This document shows, in pieces, positions 17,067 through 24,508 of a stretch of 64,000 nt of DNA. This stretch comes from Aromatoleum petrolei (GTDB taxonomy: Bacteria; Pseudomonadota; Gammaproteobacteria; Burkholderiales; Rhodocyclaceae): assembly GCF_017894385.1 (NCBI RefSeq), contig NZ_CP059560.1, forward strand, positions 4,968,501 through 5,032,500. The letters are read 5' to 3'. Made by a program: the position numbers and the translations under genes. Numbering within the stretch: position 1 is the first letter of the stretch; each line of letters opens with the position of its first letter. The notes beneath the pieces were generated by a model. The model saw only the letters and a list, made by a program, of their open reading frames with translations. It was not told where the DNA came from and did not search any database.

Positions 17067-17723
17067 TCAGGCTTCCAGCAGCGCCTCGGTCAGCGCGGCC
17101 GGGCTGGAAAAGGCGCGCCAGTGCGCCGCCAGTTCACCCGCCTCCAGACTGCCGTACCCCCAGGTCGCGGCAAAGAAGGGCAGGCGGTTCGCGTCGGCCG
17201 ATTCGCCGTCCTCGCTGCGGTCGCCGACGTATACCGAGATGTGTTCAGGGATGTCGTGGTCGGCCATCAGGCGCGCGATCATCGCCGCCTTGGTCGGCAG
17301 GCGCGGTTCGAAGAGATCCAGCGCGTAGACCGTCTTGAAGTAACCGCTCCAGCCGAGGTGATCGAGGATCAGGCGCGTCGGATGCAGGCGCTTGTTCGTT
17401 GCGATCGCGAGCGTGCGGCCGCTGGCAGCAAGGCGTTCCAGCATGTCGCCCACCCCGGCGTAGGCGGCAGTCTCCCGGTAGCCCGCGGTGTCGTAGCTCG
17501 CCTTGAAGTGGCCGGCGAGCTCGTCGATGACCTGCGGATCCTTCGTCCCGGCGAGGATCTGCAGCGTCTCGATCAGCGGTGGGCCGACGATGGATTCATC
17601 GATCGTCACGGCCGGCGCGCGCCCCGCGGCGGCGAAGGCCTGGCGGTAGCTCGCGAGGATCGCGGGCGCGGAGTCGATCAGGGTGCCGTCGAGGTCGAAG
17701 AGGACGTATTGGAAGCGGGGCAT
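17067..17723 (-). CDS. HAD-superfamily hydrolase, phosphoglycolate-phosphatase-like
   Basis: The 218-residue product has the four HAD motifs: the nucleophile region VLFDLDGTLIDS at residues 7-18, motif II in LAIATNKR, the Lys region KAAMIARL and the acidic motif IV YVGDRSEDGESADANR. The cap domain lies between residues 20 and 85. This is the layout of phosphoglycolate and related small-phosphate phosphatases. The gene converges on the mocA-like gene with 16 bp between the stops. The substrate cannot be read from sequence. Confidence 0.82.
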   Translation of the reverse strand: MPRFQYVLFDLDGTLIDSAPAILASYRQAFAAAGRAPAVTIDESIVGPPLIETLQILAGTKDPQVIDELAGHFKASYDTAGYRETAAYAGVGDMLERLAASGRTLAIATNKRLHPTRLILDHLGWSGYFKTVYALDLFEPRLPTKAAMIARLMADHDIPEHISVYVGDRSEDGESADANRLPFFAATWGYGSLEAGELAAHWRAFSSPAALTEALLEA

Positions 17724-17822
17724 CGATGGAGGGAGGCTTACTGTCGGGCGTGCATTCTACGGCGCTTCGTGCGCAGCGGCGAGAACCGGGGGCCCACGCC
17801 AGTTCGTGCAATCGCCTTGGAA

Positions 17823-18656
17823 TCAGTCCGCGGGAATCTTGTTCGCCGGCACGCGTTTGGGGCGGAACTGGCGCGTGTCGCGGTAATACGAGGCGCACTC
17901 GTTTTCCGGTGTGATGCCAGGAATCCCCAGCAGCGGTAACGGTGCGAGCTCGCGCGGAGTGCGCAGCAGGCCGGAATCGAGCAGTTGCGCGGCGAGCCAT
18001 GCGTCGGTCTCTGCCTGTCGTTCGGCGGCGGGGCGTGCCAGCCAGCCGGCATCGACGACGCGGTACAGCGCCTTGCCGCACAGCCCGAAGAAGGGCTCGC
18101 GCAACTGGTCCCAAGTGCCGTGACCTAAGACGATGAAGCGCGTGGTCTGGATCAAGTGTGCGCGCCGCGTCCAGAACGCTTCTTCCCATGCATGGGCGGC
18201 GAGCGAGGCGGGAATCTCCGGGTCGCTCGACACGACGACGATGCCGCATTCGTCGAACTGCGTCAGGGCGTCGCGCCTCAGTCCGCGCCCAGGCAGGCCG
18301 GCGGCGATTCGCGCCTCGCGCTCGCGCCGATGGAGGATATTGCAGGCGGCCTTCGTGCGCGGCCAGACGCACCACGCGAGGGCATTGAAGAAGTCGTGCC
18401 AGTCATACGCACGGGTCGGCACTGCGCCGGTCGTGAAGATGTGGTCCTCGTAGGCGTGGCCTTGCGCAGGCGGCGGGACGAAACGGATCGGCTGCCCGCT
18501 ACCGCTCGCGGCCGCCGGCGCGACCTCGCGGATCAGCGCCGTGAGCTGAAGGGCATCGGGAAGCGCGGGCGCGGTGAAGCGCGCGAGCAGCGCCGCGATG
18601 GGTTCGAAGAGCGGCCGGGCGGCGAATGCCGCGGGGGTGTCGGGTCCGGCCGTCAT
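17823..18656 (-). CDS. DUF3025 family protein
   Basis: The 277-residue product matches the DUF3025 family, common in betaproteobacteria and of unknown function. Visible conserved parts are YDWHDFFNALAWCVWPRTK at about residue 83, LTQFDECGIVVVSSDP, and GHGTWDQLREPFFGLCGKALYRVV. No signal peptide or membrane segment is seen, so it is probably cytoplasmic. It lies 12 bp downstream of the phenylpyruvate decarboxylase gene on the same strand and may be co-transcribed with it, but nothing ties it functionally to that enzyme. Confidence 0.75.
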   Translation of the reverse strand: MTAGPDTPAAFAARPLFEPIAALLARFTAPALPDALQLTALIREVAPAAASGSGQPIRFVPPPAQGHAYEDHIFTTGAVPTRAYDWHDFFNALAWCVWPRTKAACNILHRREREARIAAGLPGRGLRRDALTQFDECGIVVVSSDPEIPASLAAHAWEEAFWTRRAHLIQTTRFIVLGHGTWDQLREPFFGLCGKALYRVVDAGWLARPAAERQAETDAWLAAQLLDSGLLRTPRELAPLPLLGIPGITPENECASYYRDTRQFRPKRVPANKIPAD

Positions 18657-18668
18657 CGATCTCCTGCG

Positions 18669-20291
18669 TTATTTCATGCTGATGCGTTTTACCCCGGCGA
18701 CGAAGCGCGACAGCGTCGTCGACAGCACGCCGCGCGGGATCGTCACCTCGATCAGCTGGAAGCGGCCGCGCGTCGCGATCGCCTTGTCGAGCGCGGCCTT
18801 GAGCTCGGCGCGCGTCGACACGCGCACCCCATCGCCCCCGAGTCCCGCGGCCATCTCCGCGAATCCCCAGCGGCCGAGGTCGTTGAAACCCGATTCCGGC
18901 TGGAAGGTGCGCAGCATCTCCCAACTCGCGTTGTTGAACAAAAGCACGATCGGGTCCCAACCGTAGCGCTTGCAGTTGCCCAGTTCCCAGCCCGTCATCT
19001 GGAAGGCGCCGTCGCCGACCAGGATCAGCGGGCGCTGGCCGCTGGTCGCCTGCAGGCCCAGGCCCGCGGGCACGCCGAAGCCCATCGTCGCGTAGTAGCC
19101 GGGGGCGAGCAGCGCGGTCTGTTCGATCTCCATCGCGGTAAACAGGCAATCGCCGATGTCGGAGGCGATCGGCAGCTTGCCGTGTTCGGCGAAGAGGTCG
19201 TTCACAGCCTTGGCAATGTCGGTCGGCGCGATCGTCTCGCCGTCCGCGACAAGGTCCCTCGGGTACTGGTGCGGCGCGACCGAGAAGGCCTTGTCGGCGC
19301 TCGCCTTGACGCGTGCGAGCATCTCATCCACGAGGGCGGCGAGCGGGATGTTGGCGTACATGTGGTAGCCGAGCGTCACCTGGCCGTTGTGCGCCTGGAT
19401 GGTCTTGCGCAGGTCGATGCGGGTTTCCGATACCGCGAAGTTGGTGTCCGAGATGATCTCGCCGAGCAGGAAGAGGCCGTCCGAGCCCTCGACGAGTTGG
19501 GTGACGTCCGGGAGGCCCGCGACACCCATGTAGGTCCCCACCAGCGGTGCGTCGCAGTCGGAAAGCAGGCCGCGGCCCATGAAGCTGGTGACGACCGGAA
19601 GTCCCAGCCGGCGCGACAGCTCCGCGACCTTTTGTTCGAGGCCGAAGCGCCGCACTTCCACTCCTGCCATCAGCACCGGGCTCTTGGCGACGTCGAGCCG
19701 GCCCAGGATCTCGTCGACGCAGGCGGCCAGCGCGTCCCGGTCGATGACGCGCGGCGCCTCGCGGAGGACGGGGGCGCATTCCTCGCGCACCATGTCGCGC
19801 GGAATCTCGATATACACCGGCTCGGAGTTGCGCAGGCAGCTCGCCAGCACACGTGCGATGTCCGCCGGCGCGCGCGCGGGGTCGTCGAGCTTGACCTGGT
19901 CGCAGGTGATCTCCTTGAAGATCTGCAGCTGCGAGTCGAGCGTCTTGGCCTGATGGTGCAGCAGCAGGCCGGAGCTCGCTTCGCCCTTGCCGGGGCCGCC
20001 GGAGAGCACGACCACCGGCGACTTCTCCGCATAGGCCGCCGCGACGGCATTGACCATGTTGAACGCGCCTGCGCCGTAGGTGACGGCCGCGACGCCCAGT
20101 CCGCCACGGATGCGCGCGGTCGCGTCCGCCGCGAATCCCACTCCCGGCTCGTGCGAGAGCGTGTACAGCGGCAGGATCTGCGATTCCTCGATGATGCGGA
20201 AATACGGCAAGGCGAAGTCTCCGGGGATGCCGAAGATCTCATGGGCGCCGTGGTCCTTGAGCGCGTGCAGCAGGGATTCGACCAGGTTCAT
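18669..20291 (-). CDS. Phenylpyruvate/indolepyruvate decarboxylase (thiamine-diphosphate enzyme)
   Basis: The 540-residue product is a ThDP-dependent 2-oxoacid decarboxylase with the activating Glu in TLSHEPGVGFAADATAR (about residue 49) and the ThDP/Mg motif GDGAFQMTGWELGN in the C-terminal third. It resembles the phenylpyruvate decarboxylases of Azospirillum and Azoarcus relatives. It would convert phenylpyruvate to phenylacetaldehyde in the phenylalanine-to-phenylacetate route used under denitrifying conditions by Aromatoleum/Thauera, and possibly indolepyruvate to indoleacetaldehyde. It is divergent from an Lrp-type regulator gene, which is the common arrangement for amino-acid-controlled genes. 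Confidence 0.83.
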   Translation of the reverse strand: MNLVESLLHALKDHGAHEIFGIPGDFALPYFRIIEESQILPLYTLSHEPGVGFAADATARIRGGLGVAAVTYGAGAFNMVNAVAAAYAEKSPVVVLSGGPGKGEASSGLLLHHQAKTLDSQLQIFKEITCDQVKLDDPARAPADIARVLASCLRNSEPVYIEIPRDMVREECAPVLREAPRVIDRDALAACVDEILGRLDVAKSPVLMAGVEVRRFGLEQKVAELSRRLGLPVVTSFMGRGLLSDCDAPLVGTYMGVAGLPDVTQLVEGSDGLFLLGEIISDTNFAVSETRIDLRKTIQAHNGQVTLGYHMYANIPLAALVDEMLARVKASADKAFSVAPHQYPRDLVADGETIAPTDIAKAVNDLFAEHGKLPIASDIGDCLFTAMEIEQTALLAPGYYATMGFGVPAGLGLQATSGQRPLILVGDGAFQMTGWELGNCKRYGWDPIVLLFNNASWEMLRTFQPESGFNDLGRWGFAEMAAGLGGDGVRVSTRAELKAALDKAIATRGRFQLIEVTIPRGVLSTTLSRFVAGVKRISMK

Positions 20292-20338
20292 GCGTTGCTC
20301 CTCCTATGCGTTGTTATCGAGCATTATTGCGCGCGTCT

Positions 20339-20366
20339 TGCGCACATTGCGTTCGTTATGTGCGCA
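20339..20366. promoter_or_regulatory. Inverted repeat between the decarboxylase and Lrp genes
   Basis: TGCGCACAT at 20339-20347 and ATGTGCGCA at 20358-20366 are perfect 9-bp arms separated by 10 bp, centred in the 120-bp gap between the two divergent genes. Size and placement suit an Lrp/AsnC-type dimer controlling both the decarboxylase gene and its own gene. Confidence 0.6.
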
Positions 20367-20411
20367 TAATTGGGTCTTCTGTGCACGAAATGCGTATGAG
20401 GATTAGAAACG

Positions 20412-20933
20412 ATGCAACAGATCGTCGTGGATAAATTCGACCTGCAGATTCTCGATGCGTTGCAGCGCCGCGGCAACGCCACCAACAGCGCGCTCGGGGA
20501 GGAGATCCATCTCTCGGCCTCGCAGATCAGCCGGCGCATCAGCCGCATGGAGCAGGGCGGCATCATCGCATCCTACGCCGCGCTGCTCGACCCGGCCGCA
20601 GTGGGGCTGGACGTGTCGGCCTTCGCGCAAGTCACGCTGGAGCGCCACGGCGAGTCGCGCAGCGACGCCTTCGAGCGCGCGGTGTCAGCCCTGCCCGAGG
20701 TGGTGGCGTGTTTTTCGGTGAGCGGCGATGCGGATTACGTGATGCACATCGTCGCGCCCGACCTGGTCGCGTTCTCCGACGTGATGATGAAGCGCATCAT
20801 GCGCCTGCCGGGGCTGGCGCACCTGAAGACCAATATCGCGCTGAAGACGGTAAAACAAACGAGCGTGCTGCCGCTCGACCACATCATGCACGCGCCGCAG
20901 CCGCGGCGCCGAATGCAATTCGCATCGGCGTAG
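20412..20933 (+). CDS. Lrp/AsnC family transcriptional regulator
   Basis: The 173-residue product has the N-terminal helix-turn-helix FDLQILDALQRRGNATNSALGEEIHLSASQISRRISRMEQGGII and the C-terminal RAM ligand-binding domain (residues about 75-150, with VVACFSVSGDADYVMHIVAPD). Lrp-family proteins respond to amino acids. It is divergent from the phenylpyruvate decarboxylase gene, with a symmetrical site between them, so aromatic amino acid control of that gene is the likely role. The final 20 residues are a basic tail beyond the usual domain. Confidence 0.85.
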   Translation: MQQIVVDKFDLQILDALQRRGNATNSALGEEIHLSASQISRRISRMEQGGIIASYAALLDPAAVGLDVSAFAQVTLERHGESRSDAFERAVSALPEVVACFSVSGDADYVMHIVAPDLVAFSDVMMKRIMRLPGLAHLKTNIALKTVKQTSVLPLDHIMHAPQPRRRMQFASA

Positions 20934-20938
20934 CGCGC

Positions 20939-21499
20939 TCAGCCCGCCCAGTGGCGCACGCGGCCGGTGTCGAGATGTACGAAATCCGACTCCCGGTAGT
21001 AGCCTACGCCGCCCGCCTGCAGCGCCAATGCAGCGTCGCGCAGTGCGGCGGTGTCGAAGCCAGGCATGCGAACGTCGATCGCCCGCCCGTCCATGTGCAG
21101 GCTGCGCGTCGCAACGCCCTTGCCGTCGGCGTTGTGCAGCATGCCGTTGGTCACCGGCGAGCGGAAAGCCGAGATGATTTCGAAACTTTCTCCACCGCAT
21201 GTCGTCCGCAATGTATGGAGAATATCCAGCAGGCGGGGGTCGATGCGAGCGACATCCCCGGTACGGAAATCGCGCATCAGCCAGTCGATCCGCTCCAGCG
21301 CCGAGGGCAAGTAGATCCCGCCGCTGCGATAGACGATGCGCAGGTTCTCGTCCGTATGCGTGTGGCGGAAGCACAGCTCGCAGTCGGCTTCGGCGACGCT
21401 GGCCTGCGCCTTGCCGAAGTTCAGGCCAAGGGGAAGGGCGGCAAGGCCTTTCAGCAGGAGCCGGCGACGGGCGGTGACAGAATGGAGATTCTTCGACAT
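20939..21499 (-). CDS. DUF882/YcbK-like murein endopeptidase with Tat-type signal
   Basis: The 186-residue product begins with an arginine-rich signal, TARRRLLLKGLAALPLGL, of twin-arginine type. It is followed by a peptidase M15-like domain with zinc ligands in TRSLHMDGRAIDVRM and FVHLDTGRVRHW. It matches the YcbK (MepK) group of L,D-endopeptidases that cut 3-3 peptidoglycan crosslinks. The next gene, divergent from it, is an L,D-transpeptidase, which makes such crosslinks. The start CAT (21497-21499) overlaps the ATG of that neighbour. It converges on the Lrp gene with 5 bp between stops. Confidence 0.82.
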   Translation of the reverse strand: MSKNLHSVTARRRLLLKGLAALPLGLNFGKAQASVAEADCELCFRHTHTDENLRIVYRSGGIYLPSALERIDWLMRDFRTGDVARIDPRLLDILHTLRTTCGGESFEIISAFRSPVTNGMLHNADGKGVATRSLHMDGRAIDVRMPGFDTAALRDAALALQAGGVGYYRESDFVHLDTGRVRHWAG

Positions 21500-23216
21500 G
21501 TTTGTTCGGATGACGGGGCGACGGCGCACGGGAGCAATCGTAAACCGTGTGGCACGACTTGGGTGTGCGATCCGTGGGGTGCTTGCCCTGATCCTGCTTG
21601 CGCTCGCCACCGCAGCCATTGCCGCGCCGCTGGCCGACGGTCTGCTGCGGGACGCGCTGCGCGAGCGTGCCGAAGCGCTGCGCAACGGCGGCGACGTGCG
21701 GCCCGGGGGGGGCGTCATCGCGGCACGCAGGGTGATCCCGGAGTTCTACGAAAGCCGGGGTTTTGCGCCGGCGTGGGCGGACGCCGACCGCCGCAGTGCG
21801 CTGCTGACGACAGTCCGGGACAGCGCGAGCCACGGGCTCGATCCCGCCGACTATCAGATCGACGTGCTGCGCAAGCTGGCCGACGAAGCCGGCAGTGATC
21901 CGCTGAAGATGGCGGACTGCGAGTTGCTGTTTACGGAAGCGCTGATCCGGCTGGTCTATCATCTGCGATTCGGCAAGGTCGACCCGCGCGAACTCTACCC
22001 GGAGTGGAATTTCTCGCGCTCCCTCGGAGCGGTCCGGTCGGTGCAGGCGCTCGAAGCGCTCGTGCGGGCGGACTCTCTTCACGATGCCGTCGAGCGCTAT
22101 GCACCGCAACTCGAATCCTACCGCCGCCTTCGCAATGCGCTTTCCGCCTACCAGGCAATCGAGGCGCGCGGCGGCTGGCCGGCGCTTCGTCCGGGGCCGA
22201 CGCTGCGGGCCGGCGAACACGATGCCCGCGTCGCGGCCCTGCGCGCGCGCCTGGCGGCGAGTGGCGACTACGTGTCGTCCGGCACGCCTCAACCGGATCT
22301 GTTCGATGATGGACTGCGCACGGCGGTCATCGCCTTCCAGTCACACCACGGCCTGGAACCGGACGGCGCCGTCGGGCGCCGCACGCTCGCCGAGCTGCAG
22401 GTCGACGTCGGGCGGCGCATCGAGCAGATCCGCGTGAATCTCGAACGCCTGCGCTGGGTCGCGCAGGACATCGAGGGCGATTACCTGATCGTCGACATCG
22501 CCGGGTTCAGCGCCCGGCTGTACCTGGACAACCGCCTTGCGTGGCAGTCGCGCGTGGTGGTCGGCCGTCCTTACCGCAAGACGCCGACCTTCCGGGCGGT
22601 GATGCAGTACCTCGTGCTCAATCCGAAATGGGTGGTGCCGCCGACGATTCTGCGCGAGGACGTCGTGCCCAATGTGCTCCGCGACGCCCGCTACCTGGCC
22701 GAGAACGACATGCGTGTCGTCGATGGCGCCGGGCGGACGATCGCACCGGCCGCCATCAACTGGGCGCGCTACCGTAACGGCGGCTTCCCATACCAGATCG
22801 TCCAGGCGCCGGGAGCGGAGAATCCGCTCGGGCGGATCAAATTCATGCTGCCGAACGAGTACTCGGTGTATCTCCACGACACCCCGTCAAGAGCGCTGTT
22901 CGGGCGCAGCGAGCGGGCCTTCAGCTCGGGCTGCATCCGCCTCGAGCGTCCGCTGGAACTGGCCGTGCTGTTGCTGGACGACCCGGAGCAGTGGAATGCG
23001 GAGGCGCTGCAGAAGGCCATCGAGATCGGCGAAACGCGCACGGTCCCGGTCGAGCGGCGCGTACCGGTGATGATCCTTTACCACACCGTCGAGGTCGGCG
23101 ACGACGGCACAACAGACTTCCGGCCGGACCTCTACGATCGCGACGCCGAGGTTTCAGCGGCACTGGCGCGCCCGTTCCGCTTCAGCACGGCCGGGCGCGC
23201 GGGAAACGTTCGGTGA
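21498..23216 (+). CDS. L,D-transpeptidase, YcbB/LdtD-like
   Basis: The product is about 572 residues. A signal sequence (GVLALILLALATAAIAA, residues about 26-42) is followed by a scaffold domain, a peptidoglycan-binding segment (LRTAVIAFQSHHGLEPDGAVGRRTLAELQ) and a C-terminal YkuD catalytic domain with the His region YSVYLHDTPSRALFGR and the nucleophile FSSGCIRLERP. This is the plan of LdtD (YcbB), which forms 3-3 crosslinks in the periplasm. I chose ATG 21498 because GGAG is 10 bp upstream; ATG 21510 is an alternative. Its start codon shares bases with that of the divergent endopeptidase gene. Confidence 0.87.
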   Translation: MFVRMTGRRRTGAIVNRVARLGCAIRGVLALILLALATAAIAAPLADGLLRDALRERAEALRNGGDVRPGGGVIAARRVIPEFYESRGFAPAWADADRRSALLTTVRDSASHGLDPADYQIDVLRKLADEAGSDPLKMADCELLFTEALIRLVYHLRFGKVDPRELYPEWNFSRSLGAVRSVQALEALVRADSLHDAVERYAPQLESYRRLRNALSAYQAIEARGGWPALRPGPTLRAGEHDARVAALRARLAASGDYVSSGTPQPDLFDDGLRTAVIAFQSHHGLEPDGAVGRRTLAELQVDVGRRIEQIRVNLERLRWVAQDIEGDYLIVDIAGFSARLYLDNRLAWQSRVVVGRPYRKTPTFRAVMQYLVLNPKWVVPPTILREDVVPNVLRDARYLAENDMRVVDGAGRTIAPAAINWARYRNGGFPYQIVQAPGAENPLGRIKFMLPNEYSVYLHDTPSRALFGRSERAFSSGCIRLERPLELAVLLLDDPEQWNAEALQKAIEIGETRTVPVERRVPVMILYHTVEVGDDGTTDFRPDLYDRDAEVSAALARPFRFSTAGRAGNVR

Positions 23217-23318
23217 CGCGACTCAGCCCCCGTTTCACGCGCTCCTGGCTCCAGTCACCAATGCATCGTCGAGGTGCCGCTCCGGCTGCCGCTGCGAGAC
23301 GGTTATTGTGCATTGCAG

Positions 23319-23339
23319 TAAAATCCGACATATGTTCGG
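23319..23339 (+). promoter_or_regulatory. Possible promoter/operator for the exporter operon
   Basis: TAAAAT at 23319-23324 could be a -10 box. The near-palindrome CCGACATATGTTCGG at 23325-23339, symmetrical apart from one extra T, lies at the expected start of transcription. No good -35 is visible. The 218-bp gap holds no gene. Confidence 0.3.
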
Positions 23340-23434
23340 TGCCTAGCGCAAGTCGATAGGCTCTTCATGCGTTTTCCATCTCCGCACGGAGCGGCGGTCG
23401 AACTGCCCGCAAACGCAAACCACGCGAGAACACC

Positions 23435-24508
23435 ATGACGTTTCCAATCCGCAAGAACCTGGTTCCCGCGCTGATCGCCGTGTTGGCCGTGGCCGGCGGG
23501 GTGTGGGCCTGGAAGGCGACGAATCCGGACGGCCCCGGCGAAGGGTTTGTGAATGGCAATGGCCGCATCGAGGCGACCGAGATTGACATTGCGGCCAAGC
23601 TCGGCGGGCGGGTACAGGACATCTTCGTCGGTGAAGGGGACTTCGTCGAAGCCGGCCAACTCTTGGCGCAGATGCAGGTAAGCGTGCTCGAGGCCCAGCG
23701 AGAGGAGGCGCGCGCGCATCACCAGCAGACCATCCATGCCGTCTCCAGCGCCGAGGCCCAGGTCGCGGTGCGCGAAAGCGATATCGCGGCGGCGCAGGCG
23801 GTGGTGGTGCAGCGCGAAAGCGAACTGGACGCGGCACAACGGCGCCTCGCGCGCTCCCAGGCGCTGTCCGTGGACGGCGCTTCGTCGATGCAGCAACTCG
23901 ACGACGATCGTGCCCGCGTGCGAGGTGCCCAGGCTGCGCTGGCGGCAGCGAAGGCACAGGTCGCCGCCGCCCGTGCGGCGATCTCCGCGGCCCAGGCGCA
24001 GCTCGTCGGCGCGCGCTCGACGGTCGCGGCCGCCGAGGCGACGGTCGCGCGCGTCGATGCCGACATCGCCGACAGCCAGCTCAAGGCGCCGCGCGCCGGA
24101 CGAATCCAGTTCCGTGTCGCACAGCCCGGCGAGGTGCTGGGGGCGGGAGGCAAGGTGCTGAATCTCGTCGATCTCTCGGACGTGTACATGACCTTCTTCC
24201 TGCCCGAAACGGTCGCCGGTCGGGTCGCGCTTGGAAGCGAGGTCCGCATCGTGCTCGACGCGGCACCTGCCTACGTGATTCCGGCCAGGGTATCGTTTGT
24301 CGCGAGCACCGCGCAGTTCACGCCCAAGACTGTGGAGACCGCCAGCGAGCGTCAGAAGCTGATGTTCCGCGTCAAGGCGCAGATCGACCCCGAGCTGTTG
24401 AAGCGCCACCTCGCACAGGTCAAGACGGGCCTGCCGGGCCTCGCGTGGTTGAAACTCGACGGCCAGGCCGAATGGCCCGCCAAGCTGGCGGTGAAGGTGC
24501 CGGAGTGA
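23435..24508 (+). CDS. HlyD-family periplasmic adaptor (YbhG/YhiI-like)
   Basis: The 357-residue product has one N-terminal membrane anchor ([18 protein letters not shown]), a lipoyl-like half-motif ([29 protein letters not shown]), a long Ala-rich alpha-helical hairpin at about residues 95-215 and the returning beta domain with [20 protein letters not shown]. This is a membrane fusion protein joining an inner-membrane pump to an outer-membrane channel. It is the first gene of a three-gene ABC exporter operon and its stop overlaps the GTG start of the next gene. Confidence 0.85.
   Translation: MTFPIRKNLVPALIAVLAVAGGVWAWKATNPDGPGEGFVNGNGRIEATEIDIAAKLGGRVQDIFVGEGDFVEAGQLLAQMQVSVLEAQREEARAHHQQTIHAVSSAEAQVAVRESDIAAAQAVVVQRESELDAAQRRLARSQALSVDGASSMQQLDDDRARVRGAQAALAAAKAQVAAARAAISAAQAQLVGARSTVAAAEATVARVDADIADSQLKAPRAGRIQFRVAQPGEVLGAGGKVLNLVDLSDVYMTFFLPETVAGRVALGSEVRIVLDAAPAYVIPARVSFVASTAQFTPKTVETASERQKLMFRVKAQIDPELLKRHLAQVKTGLPGLAWLKLDGQAEWPAKLAVKVPE

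Noticed and set aside
18156..20369. Long open frame (737 codons) on the plus strand opposite the decarboxylase and DUF3025 genes
   Set aside because: It mirrors strongly conserved genes on the other strand. Its Arg/Asp/Gly-rich text has no family signature and is the expected antisense shadow in very GC-rich DNA.
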